From Labyrinthula sp. Ha (lineage: Eukaryota > Sar > Bigyra > Labyrinthulida > Labyrinthulaceae), in contig JAALGZ010000090.1 in assembly GCA_015227615.1 (NCBI GenBank), forward strand, positions 1 through 64,000: a stretch of DNA of 64,000 nucleotides, given 5' to 3'. Position numbers and translations under genes: made by a program. This document shows positions 13,111 to 25,107 of this stretch, piece after piece; the stretch's first letter is position 1, and each line of letters begins with the position of its first letter. The notes below the pieces were generated by a model. It was not told where the DNA came from. It saw only the letters and a list, made by a program, of their open reading frames with translations, and ran no database searches.

Positions 13111-13136
13111 TTGAAAAAGAATTATATCTTCCCAAG

Positions 13137-14753
13137 TTAATTAGGAAATTTTCTTAGTGGAACGCGTAATCTATGATTCTCATCTGCAGAAAATATACTA
13201 CAAGTTGGAGCATTATCACATTGAAAGCGATTAAAGTTGTTAGTTTCTCCCTTTTTCGGAATAATTATTTCCTCTTCACCCCCTTTCTCATTCCACGTAT
13301 TGTCACTATAACCTATTTCAATTTTATCAATATAAGTTTCAATATCATCAGTCCATCTTTTGCACTCGCCCTCTTCTATTTTAATACTCCAAATTTCACC
13401 TTTCGTACTAATCAATTTATCTGTATTAATAGTAGACTTAGCTTCAAAACTCATTCAAATATTTCTATTCGGTGCATGAATTTTTTATTTATCATATATA
13501 GAAGCCTATAAAGTGAAGTATCGACTTAAATTATCTTAACTCCTCCTACCAACTGAAATAATCTTCATCATCAGTATTAATATAGGATAAATGTAAGGAG
13601 TTATTGCTTTGGTTATTTTCTTTTCTGTCTTCACTACAGGTTGAAAATACTAAGATTGTGATATTCTCACCTAAATTTTCCCTATAATCATTCTTCAATA
13701 AGTCTAACAATTCCAAAGAAGAGCTACGGTTTGATCAGTTGATCGAGTACCAATATTTGAACTAACAACGAGAATATGTTTTTGCTACCAGTATTTTTTT
13801 TCTCGAATTAGGTGATTTTTTTTTCTCCTTAGTTACATTACCGGGTTTATCTTCATATACTCACTATTCCTTTCTGTGAATATAATACAATATTCTAGAT
13901 TATTTTTTTCAGCATTCAATTTACGGTTTTTTGAGTTGTCTTCACCTCTTTTTCAATATACAATCCTTTAAGAAGATATATAATATATTTAATATCAACT
14001 TCTCTTTAAATGCAATTGTGTCTATCTTCTACATATCAAAATTGTTTAAATTATTCCTTGGGTTAATCTTAACTTCTTTTCCTTCAGTATACTTCTTGGT
14101 GGAACTCAGTTTTGGGGTTGGAATATTGTTTGATGTATTTTTATTATGAGGAACATGGTTGGAACCAGGTTGAATCCTAGAAGAATTTTTGCTGTTAGAA
14201 GACGGTCGAAGAAACTATTTCCAACTAAATTTTTCAATTTATCGGAATATTTGATATAATTAAATCATCATCCTTTCTATCTGATAAGATTCCTGCCTTC
14301 TTGGAGATTATTTACAAATCTTCTATCAAAGAAAATGACGAATTTTTTTTTTTGATGATAAGTTATCGAATATAATTCCCGTTTTCTTTGAACAACATTA
14401 CACCCCTTCGAATTTATCTTTGCTTTTCACCAGATATTTCTGCTGAGGTATTTTAATTAGACCTGTTACATTTGCACTATTTCTCTTAAAATGTTTTTGC
14501 AACTAGTTTCATGTTTTCGTTACATTTCTTGGAGTTACGTAACACCATTTATGGGTTTATTGCCATCTAATCCAAATCTTTTCAATTGCTTCAGCACATT
14601 ATGACAGCAACATTCAAGTACATCCATTTGAGGCAGACCATTTATACGCTCCAACAATACTTCATAAGAAAGAAAACTCTCGAAAAATCTAGAAATATTT
14701 GGTGGATAAATGGATTTCCATGTTGGGTCTATGGCTAGACGTTTATTTGAATT
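13137..14753 (-). pseudogene. Decayed minus-strand gene relic, possibly PP2C-like
   Basis: Several coding-like stretches lie on the minus strand but do not join into one clean frame. From upstream to downstream: an open stretch at about 14753-14535 (contains IDPTWKSIYPPNISRFF), an Asn/Ser/Lys-rich stretch at about 14200-14035, a stretch at about 13780-13550 with ILVVSSNIGTRSTDQTVALL followed in another frame by ENITILVFS, and an acidic open stretch at 13454-13137 of 105 codons starting with ATG. The ENITILVF ending resembles the C-terminal strand of PP2C phosphatases (DNITVxVV). That is a weak resemblance and inference only. Very short introns in this genome mean a live multi-exon gene is not fully excluded, but the shifts near 13720 cannot be explained by the splice sites I can find. 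Confidence 0.3.
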
Positions 14754-15639
14754 TCAGACCGTATAAAAGAGATATTCCTTAGATCCATGATTTGATTAAT
14801 CAGAGTTATTTTCAATGCCCAAGGTATTTGATTGGCTTAATAAATGAAAAACTATAATAAATTAAGTTTTTCTTTTCTCTTTTTAATAGGCTCTAAGTTT
14901 TCCCTTTTCTTTTAGGCCTGTTCTTAAACTTCTTCTATACGTATCATATTTAAATCAAACTTGTGTATTTTGTGGTCGTCTTCATTTATAAGAGATTAAG
15001 AAACGGGTATCTGCTCATTCTATTGAGGTAGAAAGGACGTATGATCTCAAAGCTCTTACCCATAAATTGTTGTCATAGTTAATCTTTGTTTCATCTGCTC
15101 ATAAGTTTTTTTGAATCAGATATGAGTGTCCGTACTTTTCCGATATTTTTTGACATAACCTCACCAAATAGTAAATTTCATGTGCTTAAAAAATTTTTTC
15201 TGTCTCCAATTCAAATAGTCGAGCTTCAATTTGAACTTTTATAACAAGTTGATATTTATATAACAATCTTTACTTGCCTAGGATTAATATTGACAACTCA
15301 ATATTCAAAACATACAGAGCTTTCTCCAAAACTAAAAAATGAAACCAAAGGAGGTGATGTCCAAAATAATCTCAAAGCAAATTAAATTTTCACATTCAAT
15401 ATCACAGCTATCCTTATTAACTTTGAAGGTATGATAATCTTGCGAGACTATTTTAGCAGATATATAAGAACTAAGTTTCGTCAATTTTAAAGCACTAAGA
15501 ATTCAAAAAAGTACAATAACGTATTATTTTCAATCAATATATATATATATATATATAAGGTCGTGGTAATTGTAACTAACAGTAATATAAGAGTTTTTAC
15601 GAGTCTATAGTTCATACACTTGATCATACGTCAATGTAT
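14754..15639. other. AT-rich intergenic region with an AT microsatellite
   Basis: No gene recognised. An (AT)n run lies at about 15536-15557. The rest is low-complexity AT-rich sequence. Confidence 0.5.
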
Positions 15640-16120
15640 TAAGAGCAATTCCTCATAAATTCTTCAAATTAAACTGGAAATATGTTATAGACATAATGTG
15701 ATGCGAAGTGAGTTACATTTTCCTCTGGTTTAAAATTATTTTTCTTTGCTCTTGGATATTTGTGGAATTGAAATTCATATAGAAAGCAGTAGATGACCTG
15801 TCATGGTTTTTGCCTTAAGCAAAAAAAACACTTCATTTCAAACGATAACTGGAAAATAAAAGAGTTGATATAGCGCAAGGAGCTAATTTATGTTTCAAAA
15901 TTGTATTCGAGTAAACTATCTTTAAATTAAAGTTGAGGAATGTAGATCTTTCAAGTAATGTTAAAGCAATGAAATCAAGAGCGAAACGAATATTGTTACT
16001 TCGACGTTTGCAACCGAGGTGCGGAAGAGCCATTATATGAAATGATTCGACACTCTACTAAAAATACAAATTATATTCATAAGTACGTGAAGAATCCAAA
16101 AGCATATATCTTTTAAATTA
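15640..16120 (-). repeat. Right copy of the inverted dispersed repeat
   Basis: Reverse complement of the repeat at about 6190-6645, with shared strings such as GATTCGACACTCTACT and GCAACCGAGGTGCGGAA. The two copies lie about 9 kb apart in head-to-head orientation and enclose the Roco gene and the decayed relic. Some boundary drift is expected because identity fades at both ends. Confidence 0.75.
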
Positions 16121-18100
16121 TTTATCTTAAGGCATCAACCTGGATTTCTTAATTGGGGAAAACAAGCAGGTTGAAAAACTCGTTTAATTCTAAGAAGTTG
16201 TTACAAAGCTTAATTTATATTACCCTAATGAATAGATATATAAACAACTATTTAAGAAAACTATATTTTAGTTCCCCAAACTGCTGTCTCCAAACTCGAA
16301 ATGTAAATATTGAATTATTTCAGCAAAGATTTTAACAAGCAGCCATTGATAGATTATATATGTTTCCACCTATCAAGACAGACCAATTGCGAACAGTTCC
16401 AGTTATGTTCAAGTATTTTCTTTGTTTCTGAAACTCTTATAGAAACTATAAAAGATTGTTAGTTGATGTGGTAAAATTCAAATTAACTAAGCAAGAGAAA
16501 CTGCTAGAATTGATGTCTTTCTACATCAATGTACCGGCGGACTTTCTACCAAGGTCAATAAACTATGAATGCTGTCTCCATTTGGGTGGTCTTTTAACTC
16601 TTGACCCCTTCATATTAAAATCTGAGTTACTAATATATATTTGTTATTCTATATATAATTATTTTGTTAATTTCAGATAGTTTCAAACTATAGAAAAATA
16701 AGTAACAAATTCTTTAACTTTGATAAGATACTTCAATGTGTGGAATACATGTGCTAGGAATGAAGGTCTGCTGAATGTAATTTTCAGGCAAAATTTGGTT
16801 GAAAGTACGGTTTAACAGAAAGACCAAGATGACTGATACAATGGATAAATTAAATTTTTTGTTACTTCAGAACAAAGTTTTTTTCTTCTGATAGCCCATT
16901 TCTTTTTTTTACATTTTCTAATATCTTTTCTTTGGTTAACTCTTCTTCTAAGTATTATACAGTCTTAATTCATAACATCCAGCTATCCTTATCGACATAA
17001 ACACCAAAAATCCATATATATTTAAGTTCGAGGTGGTATTGATTTTATTATCACTTCGGTTGTCTCGATCATAATTTCGGTACCCTGTGAATAACCTTCA
17101 TATATGTTTTTGATAGAGCTGTCATATGAGGCCACCTTAGAAAACTTTGCACTAGATCCTTTCATGTTAATAAATTGCTTTGGAATATTAAAAGTTAGTA
17201 GTTTACAGGGGTAAGTTTTTCACCCAACTATATTCTATAAATGTCTTGAAGAAGAAGATATTGAGAATAGAAACAATATAGACACAGATACGACTCTGAC
17301 TAAATAAGAGAGAGCCAAAATACAAGTCTTGATTATCTGAAGTTATCCTAAATAAAATACACAGTTTATATCACTAGTAAATATCTCAAAATTTAATTGA
17401 GGATGGGATAATAAACCTCAAGTTTCCCTCATTCACTCTACTCATTATGTGGCGCTCCAATTTTCAGCACTAAGCCTAGGTCGATAGGGTTGCATTTGTT
17501 GGAAAGAGAGCAACATTAAGAATAACGAGTCAAGAATGCTTAGTACTAACAAACTTTTAAACTCCAAATTTCCTAAAACAAAACATATATTTCATTTTGT
17601 ACATCTCATTATACTGGCTTATTTTTATATGTTTTTTCTAAGTGCAAAGCCTCCAGAAAAACACTTCCTGTTGTTTGAAGTTGATCATGAAATATATCCT
17701 CTTATAAATGAAAATTTCTCTAATCTGTTTAATCATAGAAAAAGTTCGGAAATTGGGTTAGTATAAGATATCTCTCTGTGAAAAAAGTGTTGATATTAAG
17801 AATTGCAGAATAATATCACATTTGGTTACATACCCAATGTAAAATAAGATCATAGACATTGCACTTTACGTAATAAGCAAAGTAATAACCTATTTATTAA
17901 AATTCACCTGAATCCTTTGAAATGGAGCAGGCAAAATGGTAGAAAGATGGAATTCCATGAGAACGGAGTAAAGGGGCAGAAGCTCAAGAAATATCAAAAC
18001 ACACGTATATAGAAATTTTTTGATTAAAATTAGTGCACAATCCAAGACAAACGTTGCGTTGACAATAATATAGAAGGATTTTTTATGTAATTAGGAATGG
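16121..18100. other. Intergenic region with two weak exon-like stretches
   Basis: Two plus-strand open stretches are coding-like but unrecognised. One at about 16440-16680 reads LTKQEKLLELMSFYINVP and has a GT near 16626 and CAG near 16675. The other, at 17536-17766, has one hydrophobic segment (ILAYFYMFFLS). Neither can be tied to a start, a partner exon or a family, so I do not call them genes. Confidence 0.3.
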
Positions 18101-18103
18101 TCT

Positions 18104-18132
18104 TACTGTCTCTATGTACATGGAGAGACAGT
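18104..18132. repeat. Near-perfect palindrome upstream of the adenine deaminase gene
   Basis: The bases ACTGTCTCTATGTACATGG and following GAGAGACAGT form an almost perfect inverted repeat centred on TGTACA. It lies about 240 bp before the adenine deaminase start. It could be a cruciform, a protein-binding site or chance. Confidence 0.4.
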
Positions 18133-18370
18133 TATCAAAAATGTCTTGAACTATTGGATAATAATATTAAATGATAACATTCGACACTACTTTTAACTCT
18201 TTGACTAAGTTCTTCTTATATTTATACCCTTAATATAGTTTATTTTTCTCTACATCTTCCTAACACTGTGGGAGAATGTACAATTACAGTTGATCCAAAG
18301 TAAACCAATAGAACACTTGTTTAACTTATCACAATATTACATTACCCCGCATATTGCCATTAAACCAACT

Positions 18371-19600
18371 ATGACTAATTTTCTTTCTAAATCAACTGAG
18401 CTTCTGCTAAAGGACAACCCAGAAGAGCTCAAGAAGTATGATCATCTTGAAATTATAATTTAGATTTGTAAAAGGGCTTCCAAAATGCGAACTCCACATT
18501 CACATTGAAGGTTCACTTGAACCTGAGCAGATGCTTTCTTTTGCTAAACGCAATAATATCTCCCTTTCTGACTATAACGGGGACGATGAGCAATTTTGCA
18601 AAACTCAAAGAAAAAAGAGAAATTTTAACAATCTTCAAGAATTTCTGAATCTTTATTACGAAGCTTGTGATGTACTGAAAACAGAAAAAGACTTTTATGA
18701 TCTTTGTTACTCGTATTTGGAAAAAGCAAGAAAAGATAATGTAAAACATTGCGAAATTTTTTTTGATCCTCAAACTCACATGTATGAAAGAAATAAACTT
18801 GATCTATCTGTCATTCTCAATGGTCTTTCTTCTGCATGCAACCAGGCAAAACTCGATTTTAACATTTCAGCACAATTGATTCTTTGTTTTCTTCGTCATA
18901 GATCAGAAGAAGAAGCTTTAGATGTACTTGATCAGTTGATCAATATTCCAAATTATAAAAAATTGGTTCTTGGAGTCGGATTAGATTCAGGAGAAGCAGG
19001 AAATCCACCTGAAAATTTTCAAAAGGTTTTCACGAAGGCAAAAGAAGCTGGATTAAGACTAACTGCACATGCAGGAGAAGAAGCTGGTCCTGATTATATA
19101 GAACAGGTAGCTTTTTTTTATGCTTATATTATTAGGCTCTGGATGTTTTGCAGGTTGAAAGGATTGATCATGGAGTTAGATGTTTAGAGAGTGAACATTT
19201 AGTTGAAAGATTATCAAAAGAGAAAGTTTTGCTTACGGTTTGTCCGAGTAGTAATCATAGACTTCAAGTAGTTAAAAGGTATTTTGCCTCAAAAAGTCCA
19301 ATTGGAATGCTATTAGAGAAAAACGTTCCAGTTTGTTTAAATGGAGATGATCCTGCATATTTTTTTGGTCATGTACATCAGGAGAAAAGTTACGGTGGAT
19401 ACATTGCTGAAAATTACTTACTTGCAGCTGTGGAAAACAGTTTAACTGGAAATCAACTTGCTTCAATTGCAATAAACGGATTTCAAGGAAGTTTTCTTCC
19501 AGCAGATGAGAAAATGAAGTTTTGTAATAGTGTTGAAGACTATTGTGTAAAATTTCAGAACAGTTTTCAATCGTCAAAAAATAACTGTTTGCCTTGTTAA
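18371..19600 (+). CDS. AAH1: Adenine deaminase, Aah1 type, 3 exons
   Basis: Hydrolyses adenine to hypoxanthine and ammonia in purine salvage; cytosolic, zinc-dependent, TIM-barrel fold (family knowledge). Exons 18371-18435, 18464-19106 and 19154-19600 join in frame to 384 residues across introns of 28 and 47 nt. Seen: zinc motif LPKCELHIHIEG with His33 and His35, TAHAGEE with His224 and the catalytic Glu, RIDHG with His242, and GDDPAYF with Asp301-Asp302. The strings FFDPQTH, LGVGLDSGE and SSNHRLQVV match the fungal adenine deaminase branch rather than adenosine deaminase, which has GIDLAGDE and GSN. The length is close to the roughly 350 residues of yeast Aah1. The chosen ATG gives an N-terminus ending FVKGLPKCELH, as expected, once the 28-nt intron is removed. 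The next gene starts 53 bp downstream. Confidence 0.9.
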
Positions 19601-19653
19601 CCGTTAACTATAAGAGCTAGGGTTATTATCCGTTTAGAAGTTGAACAAAGAAA
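19601..19653 (+). promoter_or_regulatory. 53-bp spacer with a CCGTTT motif
   Basis: This very short spacer must hold both the end of the adenine deaminase transcript and the start region of the next gene, unless they are co-transcribed. It contains TTATTATCCGTTTAGAAG about 25-45 bp before the next ATG, matching the motif seen near 3805-3840 and 25111. The promoter function is inference. Confidence 0.4.
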
Positions 19654-20538
19654 ATGGAAGAAAAAAGTAAAGCGACTTTGATCTTTTTTGAGCCTACAAA
19701 GGCAAAGTTAGAGTCAATGGAACTTGCGGATGCTGGAGAAAAAAAGAATGAGTTGGAATATTCACGACGGAAAGATTTGAAGCATAAAATTGAGGACATA
19801 ATAAGAAAGAGAAAGAACTCTTTGCTAGGGTATTTCTCAGAGAAGCCTGGCTTACCAAAGACTGATAGACATGGGAGAAATAGAGCTTTTTACAGCAGCT
19901 CATTGACTGTTTTTGGTTTAGAAACAAGAATCCTGTTTAAATCCAATCTTGACACTTTGCTTGAAAAGGCACAAGTTGAGTGGAACCAAATTAACGAGAT
20001 TCATTGGGATATTTCATCAGAAGTAGAACACTATAGTAACTACATGGAAGAACAGAAATTTGGGGAGGATCTTACTCTTTTGAAACGAGAAGAAATTCAA
20101 CATAATCAAAAGTTGATGAACAGAGTAAAAGAGCTGTTTTTTTCACTCATGGATGAAAAATATGAACGAGCTGAAGTAGAATTTTTAAGCCTATTCGAAG
20201 TTCAAAAATTTTCATTGTGTATTATGAAAATGATTTACGGTGAAGGTAGTTTCTTTTCAGAAGATTGCTTAGACAATATCAAACTGAATCTTCAAAACGA
20301 GCTTCAACTTTTTGGTTGTCAAGAATTCTATTTTCGTTGTTTCTTTCAAGAGCTGTTTTATTTATTAGATTTATGGGTTGCGTCTCCGGATTTAAACAGA
20401 TACTTGGAGTTCTTGAAGGAAATCAAATCAAGGTGCTTCCAGTTTAACAAGAGGAAAAAGTGCTTTGAATTGGTACCTCCAAATCAAGTATTGTCAAGGA
20501 TTGACTACTTCAAAAGCATGAAAAGAATAAATGCTTAA
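19654..20538 (+). CDS. Uncharacterised mostly helical protein, 294 residues
   Basis: I do not recognise this gene. It is a single open frame from ATG to TAA with no intron evident. The protein is charged and predicted by eye to be mainly alpha-helical, with a basic segment near residues 35-55 (RRKDLKHKIEDIIRKRKN), long Lys/Glu-rich helices in the middle and an aromatic, Leu-rich segment near 235-265 (FYFRCFFQELFYLLDLW). No transmembrane span, signal peptide or catalytic motif is clear. It lies 53 bp after the adenine deaminase on the same strand, so the two may share regulation. Base composition resembles the neighbouring host genes, so I take it to be a host gene. Confidence 0.7.
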   Translation: MEEKSKATLIFFEPTKAKLESMELADAGEKKNELEYSRRKDLKHKIEDIIRKRKNSLLGYFSEKPGLPKTDRHGRNRAFYSSSLTVFGLETRILFKSNLDTLLEKAQVEWNQINEIHWDISSEVEHYSNYMEEQKFGEDLTLLKREEIQHNQKLMNRVKELFFSLMDEKYERAEVEFLSLFEVQKFSLCIMKMIYGEGSFFSEDCLDNIKLNLQNELQLFGCQEFYFRCFFQELFYLLDLWVASPDLNRYLEFLKEIKSRCFQFNKRKKCFELVPPNQVLSRIDYFKSMKRINA

Positions 20539-23500
20539 AGTTAAAGCAAAAGCTGGAGGTTTGAAAGGCTTAGGTGAAAGTCTCAGCTCGGACTATATTT
20601 ATTAAGAGTTTAATGTATGTGCCAATTCTATTGATTCTTTGCCAATTACAATATATCCTCAACATCTCTAGATCAAATGACACAAAATGGTCAGTTGCGC
20701 CATATTTTTCTGTATCCTTACCCATGGCAGTTTGGAAACCACTTTTAGACTGTGTCTCTCTTGCATTGATTTTGCAAAACTGAGTTTAGTGTAAGTTGCT
20801 TTCAGTCATAGAATCAGGTCAGATCTAAAGAAAAGAACTTAAAATTATAAAATTTTAAGAACACAGAATCGAATTTTCCGTCGGATGTCATTATATATCT
20901 GTTGTATATATGTCGAATATGCTTGCTCACAACTAGGTTCAGTAGTTTGTGAGTTAGTTTTTTTATTCTGTAGTAAGCTCAGAATACGAGGATACTTTAA
21001 TTATTGAGCAAAGGAACAGAACAGAAGTATTAGTCAAACTGCATGCGCCCATTAGGGACGCAACCTAGAACCACTTTCAGTCGGTGTAGACTTTCAATTT
21101 ACAATATAATAAAAGCAATAGTCCTTTCAGTGGTAAGAATAATATCAATTATTCACTTGTAAATGAAAATAAACCTACAAAATATTTCTTTTTTTAAATG
21201 TTTATACTAGGTCAGTCAGTGTTTTTCGGTTATCGTATTATTATCCACTGATAGAGTGCAAATTGTAGGATATGCATTATCGGAAATTAAGTCATTAAAA
21301 TCTTACAACCGAAAAGTTTAAGGTAAAATAACAAAGGGGCAAAGGAGATGAACCAACTGTAGCCCAATAATTAGAGAATCGTGAAGGCTCAATCAGGGTA
21401 ATAAGAGTTAGTGTAACGTTAACCTACGTAATGAGACTTAATAAAAGAATCGAAAGCTTTGTGTTGATTCAACCTTTGACCTTTGTTTCGCTGTAGATTT
21501 CGAATTGACTTGTTAGTCACGGAAGATAGCCTGAAGACCATCAGTTTATAAGCTTAGCGTTTTTATTAGTATCCTTGAATCAATTTCCTGTATTTGACTG
21601 TTTGATAGTTTATCACAATTAGATAAAGGAGAGAAGTAACTGATGTATCATGTAGATGGGTGATATAAGACATATATATATATATGTCATAAATACTTTT
21701 TCACGTAGCTAAAATATTAATAATTTATTTGGGCGATGAAATGAGTACTATTTATAATACTAAGAACATTGGATTTAGAATTCTACAGGTTGTGAGCTGG
21801 CTATATCAACACATCAAATCACCTTAGGTCAAATTACTCACATTAAATAATTCTAAGAATGCTCCCAGAGGCATAAAAAACTTAGAAGCTATAAGGCTAC
21901 GTATAATAAAGTTGAAACCTTAAGCTAATATGCAAAACTACATTAGTTAGCCAGCTAAAAGATATAAAACAAGGTCAACTATTACTCAAACTGCCTCTAA
22001 ATCCTGTTGACTCTGATTCTAATTAAGGAAGAGGTTTATATTCTACCAAACCATTCAGTGATTTAAGTTAATTGAATAACTTACTTACTTAATACGGAAG
22101 TTACTGGGCATTGCCAATAGAGACATGTGTCTTAACCCTTACAAACCGGAAGTCACACTCAACACCAATATCCTCTCAACTGTTATTAGGTTTGTTACCG
22201 TTACTTCTTTCATCAGGCTAGATTTTGGTTTTGCTTGGGTTTTGTCCTTTTGCATGGTCCTTTCATTAGCTTCTTTTTCCTTGTAGCTTCATCTGTTTTT
22301 CTTAGTCGGCATCAATATTCTGATGCGACAGGTTTGTGTTACCTATGATACCCTAGCATTAATTACACAAAAATGTTTAATTTTTCAAAAATTCCAATCC
22401 AATTATCCAAAACTCGTTAACATCACAAAAGGGGAGTGAAAATTCACGACAGATGGCTCCTGAGCCTCGAAGGTCCAAGAGGTAAGTTCCAGGTGATTTC
22501 TTATGATGAGCAGGCCCCATTCATCTAGATTCCAGGTTCTTTTCTCCAACTCTATTGGTCAAACTGACTTTTCTTATCTTCGTGACAATTCTCTTCTACA
22601 TCATGAAGATCCTATTGAATCAAGTGAAACTAACCTCTTTATTTATGGGTAAAATATTGATATATCCGTTACGTAGTTCCCTGTTATCTTTATTTTCTTA
22701 TTCAGTTTTTCTTCTCTGTTCGATTAAAGTTTCCTTGGCGTCTCTTCTTGTGTGGTTTGCTCATATATTCATTTCTCCTGACATTGACTATAATATCCGA
22801 GAGTAAGGGACAGGTGGAATTGTTTGGGTTGCACCGGTTTCAAAAATTAAAGTTGTCCAGGTTCCCGAAGGTACAGAATTTTCACGATCAAGTTCAAAAA
22901 TTGGAGTTATCCATGAGGTAGTATCCATGTTGCATAGCCGAACACTTCACGGCTAGTTAGCAAGGTTGTTAGCGCTCAAATGTTTGGTGCGAGGGCAATT
23001 CTAGTGCTTCTTGTGCTTTCTGGGATAGGTGGATAGCTTACTTAGACTTCAAAGCTCAGAGGTAAGGTTGGTGATGTTGCTTCATGTAGTAGATTTTTTA
23101 GTTCCGATGTTTAGAGTGCCTTCCGTCTTAAAATTTTCTTGGTCCATGTTGAATCTTGACTACTTTTTTCCTTGCTGCAGACAAATGGGCAACTTCTACT
23201 GAGTCATTTTGGATGTAGTTGATTCTTTTCTTTATCAATTTTAGTTGTTTGCATGAATTCCATAGTATGGTCTTCATTACCTAGTTAAGAGGTGAAAATA
23301 ATTAAGTTTCAATATGTCTTATATTCCAAATGAAAATAACCACATGAAATGGAAAATATGGGCAATTTTAAAGATAAAATGAAAACAGAAAAAAATTCAT
23401 TGTGAAAACCCATGTTACTTCTTCCTCTAAAAGTTTCAAAAAAAATTGAAGGAAATGTAGATCCTTTTCCTCTCCCACAAGTTTCGGCACTATACCCTTT

Positions 23501-24290
23501 AGACCGAGCATTAGAATCTGCCTCTTTCTTATCGAGAGTTGTTTTTGAAAAAAACATGTAAGATCTCTTTGTTCCTTTTCTTGAATCAACATTGACCCTA
23601 TGCAAGAACAACTTATTACTAGGAATTTGCAACACAAATTTATGTAAAATTGGATCTCTGATATGCGTGTCTAAAGTTTGAGATGAATATGGAGGAAACG
23701 TATAAATATATACTTTGACTCTTCTAAATCCTCTTAAGAATACCCTGTGGATATCCTATCGAAAATATTTGAGATTTGAACTATATAGGTTTTTCTATGC
23801 TCGTTAATGAGCAGAAAAAGTAAAAAAAGAGTAAGGTGCTAAAAACAAGGAACTTTGTTGCTTCAAATAAATAAGCAGATGATGTAATAGACACTTAAAT
23901 TTTTTTATAGAAGGAACATTTCTAGCGGTTCTTCCCTTTGAATCTTTCCATTTTTCTGTGTTTAATGTCATGAATCCTCTTCTCTTTCCATTAACTTATG
24001 GATCTAGACTTAAAATATCTTAATCGCCCGAAATTATTAATTCCCAAAGTTACTTGTATCAAGTTACTCACTGTATATTCAATCAATATTATTTTGATGG
24101 ATTATCAAATGCTGATACCAGAATAATCCAACATAGCTATAGTTGGAACATTTGAAATGACGTTAGTGAAAATACATCCTATTAAGATTCACCTCTCTAA
24201 CGTTAGTGGCAAGAAATAAGATTTAACGATTCATGGAACGATAATAACGTTAGGCCACCGCAGGTTCACGTTTGAATACTAACGATAGAG
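20539..24290. other. AT-rich intergenic region, no firm gene
   Basis: About 3.7 kb with no recognised gene. It includes a repeat relic near 21280-21490 (listed separately) and a TA microsatellite near 21669-21684. Two overlapping minus-strand open frames at 23309-23637 code for about 90-108 residues. One reads RVNVDSRKGTKRSYMFF. I can assign neither to a family, and their overlap makes at least one of them spurious. Confidence 0.45.
21280..21490 (+). repeat. Relic repeat related to 26755-26990
   Basis: Aligns loosely (about 60-65 percent by eye) with 26755-26990, sharing GGAAATTAA, ATCTTAC, a purine-rich stretch and the core AACGTTA(A/G)CCTA. It may be a solo LTR or other dispersed repeat. 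The second copy lies just before the old Copia fossil, so LTR origin is possible but unproven. Confidence 0.35.
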
Positions 24291-24796
24291 ATGTCTAAGA
24301 ACGAATAAGATTTTTTGACTCCGGAGTGCAAATACTCTTAAATTTCATTGGCCCAATTTTTAAATGCCCAATTTTTTTTGAAAAAAAAAACAAACCAACA
24401 GAATTGAAATAAAAAATTACAAATAGGAAACATGAAATAGGAAAGAGGAAAACAAGAGGGAAATATGAAACAAGATATCCAATGTGAGTTAGAAATAACG
24501 AAAAAACAAAAGAGAATTGCAAACAGCAAAACATGCAAGCCTTGAGCTTTGATGCGGGGAGAAACATAAACTAAAAATAAATAATTTAAAATTAGAATTT
24601 TTCTGCTATCCTTGAACCAATAAAGTTTAAATTTTTAGTATAGCGAAAATCTAAATCTTCTCAGCTTCAATATTTAAAATTAATTGCTTCAAGCTTTAAA
24701 TAAACTTTTTTCAAATATTAGATTTTATATTTCATACATATTTGAAATTTTCTGTGCTTAAGCTTTGGAAAAAGATTTAAACTCATCCTCATCTTC

Positions 24797-24900
24797 AACG
24801 AGGGCCGAGTGGCGAGGGAGGGCCGAGTCATGGGGGCCATTTTTAAAGACGCGGGGATCATAGAAGGTTCCCCCGCTACGATAGGGTCAGGTAACTTTAA
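24797..24900. repeat. Isolated GC-rich patch with a tandem GAGGGCCGAGT
   Basis: In an otherwise strongly AT-rich region, about 100 bases are GC-rich. GAGGGCCGAGT occurs twice, 18 bases apart (about 24800 and 24818), followed by CATGGGGGCC, GACGCGGGGATC and GGTTCCCCCGCTACG. It contains no open frame of note and no tRNA box pair. It might be an RNA gene, a promoter island for the kinase gene 260 bp downstream, or a small foreign insert. Confidence 0.4.
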
Positions 24901-25107
24901 ATTCTAATGTTTTTCAACTTTTAATATTTATTTGGTATTTTCTAGTACACTTCACTTTGTCCCCAGCCCCCTCTCTTTTTTGTCTAGGTATTGGAAATTA
25001 TTGTTCTGCGCATCGATTATTCAGACGAAGTATAATGAAAAAAAAATTTGGGAAATCGATCTGACCAATGAAATCAAGAGGAGTATCTGACTCCGGGGTC
25101 AAAAAAT

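Noticed and set aside
18531-19187. Adenine deaminase starting at the internal Met near 18531
   Set aside because: This would lose the zinc-binding LHIHIEG motif, which is restored by using the 28-nt intron and the ATG at 18371.
24797-24900. tRNA gene in the GC-rich patch (TGGC.. and GGTTC..)
   Set aside because: The A-box and B-box strings do not fit consensus and no cloverleaf pairs could be drawn.
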